Source: Aureicoccus marinus (GTDB taxonomy: Bacteria > Bacteroidota > Bacteroidia > Flavobacteriales > Flavobacteriaceae). Taken from it: a stretch of DNA of 64,000 nt. Below are positions 44,203 to 52,080 of the stretch, one piece after another. The notes under the pieces were generated by a model that was not told the DNA's origin, did not search any database, and saw nothing but the letters and a program-made list of their open reading frames with translations. Each line of letters begins with the position of its first letter. Position 1 is the first letter of the stretch. The stretch spans positions 935,546 through 999,545 of the forward strand of contig NZ_MQVX01000001.1 in the NCBI RefSeq assembly GCF_002954325.1. The letters are read 5' to 3'. A program made the translations under genes and the position numbers.

Positions 44203-45090
44203 TTATTTCAATGCGAATTGAGAAGTAACCAACAAGCTTAGTTTTTCGTCGTAAACGTTAACCATGTAGTTTCCTTTCTGGAAATCACTGGCAGGCTTGC
44301 TGATGTAATCACATACATCGAGTGGGTTGTTTTCAAAGTAGAAGCTAGTCGCCTTGCTGTAGGTAATTGTAGCTCCTTCTTCATTGGTCTTGGTAAAGCT
44401 TTCACCCAAGACATTTCCTTGAGGATCCAATACTTCGATGAAGAACTCGCGGTCTCCTGCAGAAGCGATACGGTTCTCAGCGATGGTCCAGCATACTTTG
44501 AATTTATCGGTAGCACGAGCGCGGCTTGTAGAAACCAAACGCCCATTAGAACGTTCTTTGACCGCGTCAACATTGAATTTAGCCAGGTTCAAAGCCGCGC
44601 CTCTTTCTACAGCATCAGCCAATTGTGTGTTTTGAACGATCAAAGAATCGTTGAAGATCGCCTGACGCTCCAACTCCATATAAGTACTGTCGCGTTGCAT
44701 AGCCAAAAGCTCATTGGACTTGGTCAAGGAATCAACCTTAGCCATCAATGAAGCTCTTTCTTTCTTCAAAATGTTCACCTGACGACGGTACTTTGAAAGA
44801 GCAGAGATATCTGCCTTCATTGCCTGCACGGAATCGATGTACTTAGAGATGTTGTCACGAGCAATAACCAACTCATCACTTGTTGCATTACTCTCGATGA
44901 TCGCCTTGTCGTATTCTGATTTTAGGCTTTCCAAATCTTCCACAACCAACTGCTTATCTTGTTCTAGCGCAGCAATGTCACGCTTCTTATCTTGATACAG
45001 ACTAATGTTATAGATCACACTTCCCAAAAGGAATACACCCAATAGACCGGCGATTACCTTTAAACTGTTATTGTTCTTTACTTCTGTCAT
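44203..45090 (-). CDS. Single-pass membrane protein with long coiled coil, unknown function
   Basis: 295 residues from ATG 45090; the TTG at 45099 is less likely. The N-terminal helix (VIAGLLGVFLLGSVIYNISL) anchors the protein, followed by about 140 residues of heptad-pattern coiled coil (LEQDKQLVVEDLESLKSEYD and on) and a C-terminal beta-rich part of about 110 residues ending VTSQFALK. Topology suggests the globular part is in the periplasm. I know similar proteins from Bacteroidota but no function. It has terminators on both sides and is a single-gene unit. Confidence 0.8.
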   Translation of the reverse strand: MTEVKNNNSLKVIAGLLGVFLLGSVIYNISLYQDKKRDIAALEQDKQLVVEDLESLKSEYDKAIIESNATSDELVIARDNISKYIDSVQAMKADISALSKYRRQVNILKKERASLMAKVDSLTKSNELLAMQRDSTYMELERQAIFNDSLIVQNTQLADAVERGAALNLAKFNVDAVKERSNGRLVSTSRARATDKFKVCWTIAENRIASAGDREFFIEVLDPQGNVLGESFTKTNEEGATITYSKATSFYFENNPLDVCDYISKPASDFQKGNYMVNVYDEKLSLLVTSQFALK

Positions 45091-45190
45091 GATTGTCAAT
45101 TTTAATGCCTCTTACGAGCTTGTGTTTGCATTATATACGGGCTGGTTTTAGGAATAGATCATTCTTTGACAAAAAAATAAGAGAAAAAAT

Positions 45191-45216
45191 AAAAAAGGCC
45201 CGTAAACACGGGCCTT
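45191..45216 (-). terminator. Terminator after the NlpC/P60-like gene
   Basis: AAGGCCCGT (45195-45203) / ACGGGCCTT (45208-45216) with four-base loop. On the minus strand a T run follows the stem, so it ends the transcript of the gene at 45262. Confidence 0.88.
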
Positions 45217-45261
45217 CTCAAAGAAAAATAATTTTACTATTTCGCGGGTCAATCTTTATTC

Positions 45262-46071
45262 CTAAGGAGCTTCTATCCCTTCTTCACCTCTTTTCTTGGT
45301 AGCAATATCAGCAATAGCTACCCATTGCTGACTCCAATTGCCAAAGGCGGGGAGATTGGGGTTACTCTTACTCTGTACTTCCTTGTGGAAGTCAGTTCTC
45401 GAAGCTGGATGACGCTCATTTCGTCCATGCATTAAGGTGTACTGGACAACATTGCCCTTTTCATCCTTTTCCACATCCACGACAGTCCCTATGTGCATTA
45501 TCGCACCAATTGACGAATAGTTTTGGTTCTTGGCCGTCAACAGTTCGATAGACAGGTTAGTATAGCGTTTTCCAGGTTTGGAATAAAACATCACAGAACC
45601 AGGCTTGATTTTGTTCCTTTCTTTCATGGGATCCTCTACCAAAGTAAGGTTACCTTGTTCGTAGTACCAATCAGCAATTTGCCGGCTACTTCGAATTAGG
45701 TCATAATCGGGAAAGAGATAGTGGTCTGCACAATCGGCCGGTAGCCACTGTTGAACACTATCCTTCATTTTATGGTAGATTCCGGAACAATCTTGCCCTT
45801 TACTTGCGACGTAGGGCAACTTCATGGCCTCTAAACTGGTCGAAACTGAAAGCAACTTAGCGTGCAAGGCCTCATCCTCTGCACAGCTCGCAGCCATTTG
45901 TGCAGTGGAATCCGAAACTTGTTCTCCAGGCTCAGAGTTGCCTTCCTTTTCGGATTGAAGAAAAGGAATCTTCTCTCTAAGATCGGTGATGTTTGGGTAT
46001 TCGGTTCCTAGATAATAACCCCCTGCAGCTCCAAGAAGTAATATAAGAAGCCCGCGAAGTAGCCCTTTCAT
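45262..46071 (-). CDS. Membrane-anchored NlpC/P60-like protein
   Basis: 269 residues. An N-terminal anchor (GLLRGLLILLLGAAGGYYLG) precedes a short Glu/Ser linker and a 180-residue domain. That domain has the NlpC/P60 pattern: a Cys in DCSGIYHKM, PGSVMFYSKPG (usually PGDLVFF), and GAIMHIGTVVD (the HVG His), with HGRNERHP as a possible third residue. NlpC/P60 enzymes cut peptidoglycan stems; activity is not proven here. The stop/start overlap with the gene at 46068 is 4 bases, and their first 43 residues are homologous. Confidence 0.8.
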   Translation of the reverse strand: MKGLLRGLLILLLGAAGGYYLGTEYPNITDLREKIPFLQSEKEGNSEPGEQVSDSTAQMAASCAEDEALHAKLLSVSTSLEAMKLPYVASKGQDCSGIYHKMKDSVQQWLPADCADHYLFPDYDLIRSSRQIADWYYEQGNLTLVEDPMKERNKIKPGSVMFYSKPGKRYTNLSIELLTAKNQNYSSIGAIMHIGTVVDVEKDEKGNVVQYTLMHGRNERHPASRTDFHKEVQSKSNPNLPAFGNWSQQWVAIADIATKKRGEEGIEAP

Positions 46072-46286
46072 ATGGAATCATTGACAACCGCCGTTGAATC
46101 AGCAGCTTTTTCCATTTGAGTTGAATCAGTGGCTTTTTCCATTTCTTCAGGTATTTCGGTTTTATCCGATTTCAGAAAGGGGATTTTCTCTTTTACTTGT
46201 TGAATATCCGGATACTGTGTTCCCAGATAATAACCGCCGGCAGCACCGACTAATAAGACAAGTAGTCCACGTAAAAATGGTTTCAT
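46068..46286 (-). CDS. Short membrane-anchored protein, paralogue of the NlpC/P60-like anchor
   Basis: 72 residues. Residues 1-42 match residues 1-42 of the next gene closely (RGLLVLLVGAAGGYYLGT versus RGLLILLLGAAGGYYLGT, then REKIPFL/KEKIPFL). The C-terminus is a short acidic tail with a repeated MEKATDSTQ / MEKAADSTA unit. It looks like a duplication of the anchor with a different tail; a partner or assembly role is an inference. The TGA/ATG overlap makes translation of the two genes coupled, and a TTG-N19-TAAATTTA promoter drives both. Confidence 0.75.
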   Translation of the reverse strand: MKPFLRGLLVLLVGAAGGYYLGTQYPDIQQVKEKIPFLKSDKTEIPEEMEKATDSTQMEKAADSTAVVNDSI

Positions 46287-46327
46287 AATGAGTGTTTTTT
46301 GCCCTAGTAAGGCGTTGGTTAATTCGT

Positions 46328-46357
46328 TAAATTTAGTGTTCTATTGGAATTACACAA
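46328..46357 (-). promoter_or_regulatory. Promoter of the anchor-paralogue operon
   Basis: TTG, 19 bases, TAAATTTA on the minus strand; one base of the -7 element differs. The -7 element ends 41 bases before the ATG at 46286. Confidence 0.55.
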
Positions 46358-46378
46358 GAAATCCACCAGTAAAAACTT

Positions 46379-47131
46379 ATGAAAACATTTAAAACTCTAG
46401 AGGCTAAAGAGCTTATTTTGAGCCTACAACTCCTTATTTTAACGGCCATTTGCCAGGCTCAGGACTGGAAGGTAAGCCCCGTAGAGCACGCCTCTGCAGT
46501 TATCGAGAAAGGAGGTTATACGCTCTACATTGATCCTGTAGGAAGTGCATCCCTCTATAGAGACTTTCCTGCACCGGATCTTATTCTTATTACAGACATC
46601 CATGGCGACCATTACAGACAGTCCACCCTGGACTCTCTCAAAACCAGTAAAGCCAAAATCATTGTTCCTCAAGCGGTAGCTGACCGCATGCCTGCGGCCT
46701 TCACTCCTCAGATCGATGTTTTGGGTAATGGAGAGTCCAGATCACGCTTTGGTTTTACCATTACTGGGGTGCCGATGTACAATTTACGCGCAGAAGCCCA
46801 AAGGTTCCATACCAAAGGCCGCGGAAACGGCTACGTAGTCGAACACGATAATAGTCGCTTGTATATTTCAGGGGATACGGAAGATATTCCCGAAATGCGC
46901 GCCCTGGAGAACATTGATTTAGCTCTCGTCTGCATGAATCTGCCCTATACCATGACCGTAGAAAGTGCAGCAGATGCCGTTTTGGAATTCAAACCCAAAA
47001 CCATCATGCCCTACCATTACCGAGGGAACCCCAATGTTAGCGATGTACAAAAGTTTGCTCGCCTGATTAAAGAGGGTAACCCAAAAATAAGACTTGTTCA
47101 ATTGGACTGGTACCCTCGGGCGGACTACTAG
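46379..47131 (+). CDS. UlaG-like metallo-beta-lactamase-fold hydrolase, exported
   Basis: 250 residues. An N-terminal hydrophobic segment ending AICQAQ is a possible signal peptide. The metal motif reads TDIHGDHY, where the usual first His of HxHxDH is Asp; this Asp variant occurs in UlaG-like proteins of Bacteroidota. Later ligands are in YISGDTEDI and the His of PYHYRGN. Substrates of this family include lactones and cyclic phosphates; none is proposed here. It is divergent from the anchor operon and precedes the M16 gene pair. Confidence 0.85.
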   Translation: MKTFKTLEAKELILSLQLLILTAICQAQDWKVSPVEHASAVIEKGGYTLYIDPVGSASLYRDFPAPDLILITDIHGDHYRQSTLDSLKTSKAKIIVPQAVADRMPAAFTPQIDVLGNGESRSRFGFTITGVPMYNLRAEAQRFHTKGRGNGYVVEHDNSRLYISGDTEDIPEMRALENIDLALVCMNLPYTMTVESAADAVLEFKPKTIMPYHYRGNPNVSDVQKFARLIKEGNPKIRLVQLDWYPRADY

Positions 47132-47213
47132 TTTGTGAATAAGTCTTCGCCTACGTCTGTAACAAGCGCGCCTATTACGCGTCGATATAACAGTTAAATT
47201 CAATTAAACCCAC

Positions 47214-48605
47214 ATGAGAAAACACATGAAACTGCTTGGGTTGCTCACAGTTGTCTTATTATTAGCGAGTTGTGAACAATTCAAAAACAACGATGAATCA
47301 GGGGCCAGTTACCAAGTTCCTGTTGAGTACTACAAACTGGACAATGGTTTAAAGGTTATTTTGTCTCAGGACAAAACCGCTCCGACTGCTATAGTAGCTG
47401 TTTACTACAACATTGGATTCAGAATTGAACCCAAAGACAGAACTGGTTTCGCCCACCTTTTTGAGCACATGATGTTCCAAGGCTCCCAAAACCTGGGAAA
47501 AATGGAATTCATCAAGTTGGTACAACAAAATGGAGGGGTACTGAACGGTTCTACTCGTTTTGACTTCACCAATTATTTTGAAATTGTTCCGGCCCACAAA
47601 CTGGAGACCATGCTTTGGGCTGAAGCCGATCGTATGCGCGGACTGGATATTACCCAAGAAAACCTCACCAATCAGCAAGGGGTCGTGAAGAATGAGGTTA
47701 AAGTAAATGTACTGAATCAGCCGTATGGCGGTTTCCCATGGCTAGATATGCCTCAATTTGCCAATACGAACTGGTACAATGCCCACAATTTTTACGGAGA
47801 TCTGGAAGATCTAGATGCCGCCAATTTGGATGATGTCGCTTCTTTCTTCAAGACTTACTACGCTCCAAACAACGCCGCAATATCTGTTGTTGGTGATTTT
47901 GATATAGAAGAAACCAAGGGATGGATCGAAAAATACTTCGGTAATATTTCTGCAGCTGACATTCCGGCCTTTCCGGATATTTCGGAACCTCGTCAGGAGG
48001 TAGAAAAGGATTCTGTCAAAAATGATCCTCTCGCTAACAAACCTGCCATTGCCATCGCTTACCACATGCCTGAGCGAAATACCCCTGAGTACTATGCAAT
48101 GGGCCTTTTGGATCAAATTCTTATTCAAGGCGACAATGCCCTCTTGGTTCAGAAATTAGAAAAAGAAATGGGCTATACCTCTAATCTTGGTGGAGGGATT
48201 AATTACCTGGGGAATATGTTCAACTACAACGGACCCATGTTGTGGATGTACAATATGACCTATGATTCCGAGACCTCGAAGGAAGAAATCATGACCGCTA
48301 TTGACGATGTGATGGTCAACCTTAAAGAGGATATCACAGAAGAAATGTTAGCGGGTGCTTTGGTTAAAATGCGCTCTCAACTCTATGATGATCTCGGAGG
48401 AACCTTTGGACTGGGCCGTGCAGACCTCCTCTGCAGTTTTGCCCTGTTTGATGATGACCCATCGCGTATCAATACGATAGAAGATGAGTTTAAAACGGTG
48501 ACACCTGAATTGGTACGCTCTACTATTGATGAGTACCTGAGAAAAGGCAACCGCAATATTTTGACCATCAACCCACTCCTAGCTAACAATCAAAAAACGC
48601 AGTAA
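47214..48605 (+). CDS. M16-family peptidase, active subunit, lipoprotein
   Basis: 463 residues. A lipobox ending LLASC marks a lipoprotein signal. The inverted zinc motif HxxEH is intact in HLFEHMMFQG (His81, Glu84, His85) and the third ligand Glu161 lies in KNEVKVN, with the usual 76-residue spacing. M16 proteins act as two halves; the paired second gene 3 bases downstream lacks the zinc motif. The substrate is unknown; periplasmic or outer-membrane signal peptide or small protein turnover is common for such pairs. Confidence 0.93.
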   Translation: MRKHMKLLGLLTVVLLLASCEQFKNNDESGASYQVPVEYYKLDNGLKVILSQDKTAPTAIVAVYYNIGFRIEPKDRTGFAHLFEHMMFQGSQNLGKMEFIKLVQQNGGVLNGSTRFDFTNYFEIVPAHKLETMLWAEADRMRGLDITQENLTNQQGVVKNEVKVNVLNQPYGGFPWLDMPQFANTNWYNAHNFYGDLEDLDAANLDDVASFFKTYYAPNNAAISVVGDFDIEETKGWIEKYFGNISAADIPAFPDISEPRQEVEKDSVKNDPLANKPAIAIAYHMPERNTPEYYAMGLLDQILIQGDNALLVQKLEKEMGYTSNLGGGINYLGNMFNYNGPMLWMYNMTYDSETSKEEIMTAIDDVMVNLKEDITEEMLAGALVKMRSQLYDDLGGTFGLGRADLLCSFALFDDDPSRINTIEDEFKTVTPELVRSTIDEYLRKGNRNILTINPLLANNQKTQ

Positions 48606-48608
48606 ACG

Positions 48609-50003
48609 ATGAAAAATATAGTATACAGTTTGAGTTTTCTGTTGGGCCTCTTCTTGATTCAGCCAGGCCTTGCACAGGAAAAAGAAATGCCTCCACAGGG
48701 AGGAACACCAAAGAACTTCAGTCTGCCAGCGAAGGAAGTCATTACCTTGGATAACGGGCTTTCTGTTGTCTTGGTTCCCTATGGCTCTCTGCCTAAAGCG
48801 ACCATTCAGGTGGTTGTAAAGACAGGAAACATCAACGAGGGGGCCGAGGAAGTGTGGCTTTGTGATATGATGACGGACTTAATGAAGGAAGGAAGCACCT
48901 CGTATAGCGCAAAAGAGATCGCCAATAAAATGGCAGGGATGGGTGGAAACCTGAACATTGGAACAGGGATGCACACCTTCTCTCTGTCGACTTCTGTGCT
49001 TTACGAATTTGCTCCAGACGCCATCGCCTTGATGGCCGATGTCTTGGTTAATCCGAGTTTCCCGGAGTCTGAATTGGATCGTCTGAAAAACGACATGAAG
49101 CGTTCTTTAGCCGTAAGCCTTTCTAATCCTCAGAGTCAGGCACAGCAGGACTTCTACTCTGCCCTTTATCCGGATCACCCTTATGGACGCGTGTATCCTA
49201 CAGAAAGTATGGTGGATAGCTACACGGTAGAGAACATCAAAAGTTTTTACAATGCGCAAGTGGGAGCCAAACGAACAACGATTTATTTGGCGGGTAAATT
49301 TAATAAGTCCAAGGTCATTGATCAGATCAAAAGCAGTTTTGCAACCTTGAAAGAAGGGGAAGCGAGCAGCTACCCAATCGCCAAGGCGGCCGATATTTCC
49401 CGTGTGAACATCATTGATCGTCCAGATGCACCACAGAGTACTATGTACTATGGTTTACCGACTATAGATCCTTCCCACCCGGATTATGTGGCCTTGGATG
49501 TGGCAAACTCCATCCTTGGGGGTTCTTTCGCCTCCAGAATTACCAGTAATATTAGAGAAGACAAAGGGTACACCTATTCTCCTTACAGTGCTTTGGTTTC
49601 GAATTATAAGACTGGACTTTGGTTTGAGGCCGCTGACGTAACAACCGATGTTACCGGTGCTTCGATCAAAGAGATCAATTACGAAATCAACCGCTTACAG
49701 AATGAACCTCCAACCCAAGAGGAACTTGACGGGATCATCAACTACGAGTCCGGAATCTATGTGCTCCAGAACTCGACTCCTGGCGGAATCATTGGGCAAT
49801 TAGTTTTCTTAGATATCCACGATTTGGATGAATCCTTCTTGACCGATAAAGTCAAGAATATGCATGCTGTAACTCCAGAAAAGGTGCAGCAAGTCGTTAA
49901 GGATTATATTCGCCCAGAAGATATGAGCCTGATCGTTGTTGGTGATAAACTAAAAGTGAAGGAACAAATTGAGGAAACCTTGAAACAACCCATCAAGGAA
50001 TAA
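48609..50003 (+). CDS. M16-family peptidase, inactive partner
   Basis: 464 residues with signal peptide ending GLAQ. The fold matches M16B (SVVLVPYGSLPKATIQVVVK and PYGRVYPTESMVDSY), but the HxxEH motif is replaced by WLCDM (EEVWLCDMMTDLM). The C-terminal half keeps the Arg/Tyr signature (ITSNIREDKGYTYSPYS) that completes the partner's active site. It sits 3 bases after the active gene, so a heterodimer is likely. Confidence 0.92.
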   Translation: MKNIVYSLSFLLGLFLIQPGLAQEKEMPPQGGTPKNFSLPAKEVITLDNGLSVVLVPYGSLPKATIQVVVKTGNINEGAEEVWLCDMMTDLMKEGSTSYSAKEIANKMAGMGGNLNIGTGMHTFSLSTSVLYEFAPDAIALMADVLVNPSFPESELDRLKNDMKRSLAVSLSNPQSQAQQDFYSALYPDHPYGRVYPTESMVDSYTVENIKSFYNAQVGAKRTTIYLAGKFNKSKVIDQIKSSFATLKEGEASSYPIAKAADISRVNIIDRPDAPQSTMYYGLPTIDPSHPDYVALDVANSILGGSFASRITSNIREDKGYTYSPYSALVSNYKTGLWFEAADVTTDVTGASIKEINYEINRLQNEPPTQEELDGIINYESGIYVLQNSTPGGIIGQLVFLDIHDLDESFLTDKVKNMHAVTPEKVQQVVKDYIRPEDMSLIVVGDKLKVKEQIEETLKQPIKE

Positions 50004-50025
50004 TCAACAGAGCCAGTATAAAATT

Positions 50026-50055
50026 AAAGCGCCCTTGGATTAGGGCGCTTTTTTT
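50026..50055. terminator. Bidirectional terminator between the M16 pair and ettA
   Basis: AAAGCGCCC / GGGCGCTTT with an 8-base loop, then a T run; the other strand also has a T-rich tail. It ends both convergent units. Confidence 0.9.
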
Positions 50056-50065
50056 ATGACACAAA

Positions 50066-51754
50066 CTAGCGAACCAGTTTCTTATATTTAATTCGTTTCG
50101 GCATGACTTCACCGAGTCGTTTTCTCTTATTCTCTTCGTATTCCGAAAAGGATCCTTCAAAGAAGTACACTTGAGAATCTCCTTCAAATGCGAGAATGTG
50201 TGTACAAATACGATCGAGGAACCAGCGGTCGTGCGATATGATTACTGCGCAACCAGCAAAGTTTTCTAGCCCTTCTTCCAAAGCTCTTAAAGTATTGACA
50301 TCCAAATCATTAGTTGGCTCGTCTAAAAGCAAAACGTTACCTTCTTCTTTGAGCGTCATGGCCAGGTGTAATCGGTTGCGTTCTCCTCCGGAGAGCATGC
50401 TCACCTTTTTGTTCTGTTCGCTGCCTGAAAAGTTAAATCGACTGAGGTAAGCCCTTGAATTGACCTGCTTTCCTCCCATCATGACCAATTCCTGTCCATC
50501 ACTGAAGTTTTCCCATATGGTTTTTTCCGGATCTATGTTCGAATGGCTTTGGTCAACGTAAGCGATTTTAGCGGTCTCCCCAACAGAGAAGGTTCCCTTA
50601 TTGGGTTCCTCTTCCCCCATGATCATACGAAAGATAGTAGTTTTACCTGCCCCATTAGGACCAATAATACCTACAATCCCTGCCTGTGGCAAGGTGAACT
50701 CTAGATTTTCGTAGAGCAGTTTATCATCAAAAGCCTTGCTGATTCCCTGTGCTTCGATTACATGAGTTCCCAAGCGTGGTCCGTTGGGAATGTAAATTTC
50801 CAGCTTCTCTTCTAATTGTTTTTGATCTTGGCTCAGAAGTTTATCGTAGTTTTTAAGACGTGCCTTTTGTTTTGTCTGCCGACCTTTGGCTCCTTGGCGT
50901 ACCCATTCAAGCTCTCGCTCAAGGGTCTTTTGTCTCTTACTGGCCTGCTTGCTCTCTTGTGCTAGGCGCTTGGATTTTTGATCCAACCAGCTGCTGTAGT
51001 TGCCTTTCCAGGGTATACCTTCCCCCCTGTCGAGCTCCAGAATCCAGCCCGCCACGTTATCCAAAAAGTAACGGTCGTGCGTTACGGCAATGACCGTCCC
51101 TTTGTACTGTGCCAAATGCTGCTCCAGCCAGTGAACAGATTCGGCATCCAAGTGGTTCGTTGGCTCATCCAGAAGCAGAATTTCGGGCTCTTGTAATAAC
51201 AAACGACACAGTGCTACACGACGGCGCTCTCCTCCAGATAAAACCTTAATCGGCTTGTCTCCATCGGGTGTGCGCAAGGCATCCATAGCGATTTCGAGTT
51301 TGGTATCGAGTTCCCAGGCATTACTCGCATCAATTTCGTCCTGCAAAGCCGCTTGACGGTCCATGAGCTTTTGCATTTTATCGGCGTCTTCATAAATCTC
51401 CGGCAAGCCAAATTGGTCATTGATACTGTTGTACTCATCAAGAATAGCAACGGTGTCTGCCACCCCTTCTTTGACGATTTCTAAAACCGTCTTTTCTTCA
51501 TCCAATTGGGGCTCCTGTTCCAGGTAGCCGACTTTATAACCGGGTGAAAAAACCACATCGCCCTGAAAGTTTTTATCTACTCCGGCAATGATTTTAAGAA
51601 GCGTTGACTTACCTGAGCCGTTGAGACCTAAAATTCCAATCTTGGCTCCGTAAAAGAAACTCAGGTAAATGTCCTTTAAAACGGGGGTGTTTGCATTTTT
51701 GTAGGTCTTGGTAACTCCGGACATGGAGAATATGACCTTCTTGTCATCAGACAT
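50066..51754 (-). CDS. ettA: Energy-dependent translational throttle protein EttA (ABC-F)
   Basis: 562 residues, normal for EttA. Two ABC modules have Walker A GLNGSGKSTLLKI and GPNGAGKTTIFRM, signatures LSGGERRRVALC and LSGGERNRLHLA, and Walker B LLLDEPTNHLDA and LLLDEPTNDLDV; the linker region between them is basic and Gln-rich. EttA binds ribosomes at the E site and gates the first peptide-bond step in response to ATP/ADP. There is no membrane domain. A small membrane-protein gene lies upstream on the same strand. Confidence 0.96.
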   Translation of the reverse strand: MSDDKKVIFSMSGVTKTYKNANTPVLKDIYLSFFYGAKIGILGLNGSGKSTLLKIIAGVDKNFQGDVVFSPGYKVGYLEQEPQLDEEKTVLEIVKEGVADTVAILDEYNSINDQFGLPEIYEDADKMQKLMDRQAALQDEIDASNAWELDTKLEIAMDALRTPDGDKPIKVLSGGERRRVALCRLLLQEPEILLLDEPTNHLDAESVHWLEQHLAQYKGTVIAVTHDRYFLDNVAGWILELDRGEGIPWKGNYSSWLDQKSKRLAQESKQASKRQKTLERELEWVRQGAKGRQTKQKARLKNYDKLLSQDQKQLEEKLEIYIPNGPRLGTHVIEAQGISKAFDDKLLYENLEFTLPQAGIVGIIGPNGAGKTTIFRMIMGEEEPNKGTFSVGETAKIAYVDQSHSNIDPEKTIWENFSDGQELVMMGGKQVNSRAYLSRFNFSGSEQNKKVSMLSGGERNRLHLAMTLKEEGNVLLLDEPTNDLDVNTLRALEEGLENFAGCAVIISHDRWFLDRICTHILAFEGDSQVYFFEGSFSEYEENKRKRLGEVMPKRIKYKKLVR

Positions 51755-51792
51755 AGTACGTGTGAATTAAATAAAAAATAGAAGTAAAAGAC

Positions 51793-51969
51793 CTAAACCC
51801 GACCTTTTAGGGCGTTAAACACCCAAGCATTCGCTAAGAATCCAACCCCAACTGCAGCCGATCCCCATCCATAGACTTCCTGGTATCGAAATGCACCTAA
51901 TGCGATCATTCCTAGTCCAATAACGACCATAATGATCGTAGCATAACCCAAAACAGTGTTCTTGTTCAT
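51793..51969 (-). CDS. Small membrane protein (CAL67264-like)
   Basis: 58 residues from ATG 51969 (MNKNTVLGYATIIMVVIG); two upstream Met codons add 2-7 residues. Two hydrophobic segments (YATIIMVVIGLGMIALGAF and GWGSAAVGVGFLANAWVF) form a two-helix hairpin with a basic end. I recall this as the flavobacterial CAL67264 family; the function is unknown. It lies 38 bases upstream of ettA and is probably co-transcribed. Confidence 0.68.
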   Translation of the reverse strand: MNKNTVLGYATIIMVVIGLGMIALGAFRYQEVYGWGSAAVGVGFLANAWVFNALKGRV

Positions 51970-52080
51970 TGGCATAAGCGTCCTTTTCAAAGAGAGTAAA
52001 GATCGTAAAATTGAACGAATGTACCTACGGTGAAGGAGGGAGATAGTATCTTTATAGAGTATTACTCAGAAGCCCACATT

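Noticed and set aside
47160-47200. GC-rich palindromic stretch GCGCGCC..ACGCG before the M16 gene considered as a terminator or operator
   Set aside because: The pairing is weak and no T run follows; no firm role can be given.
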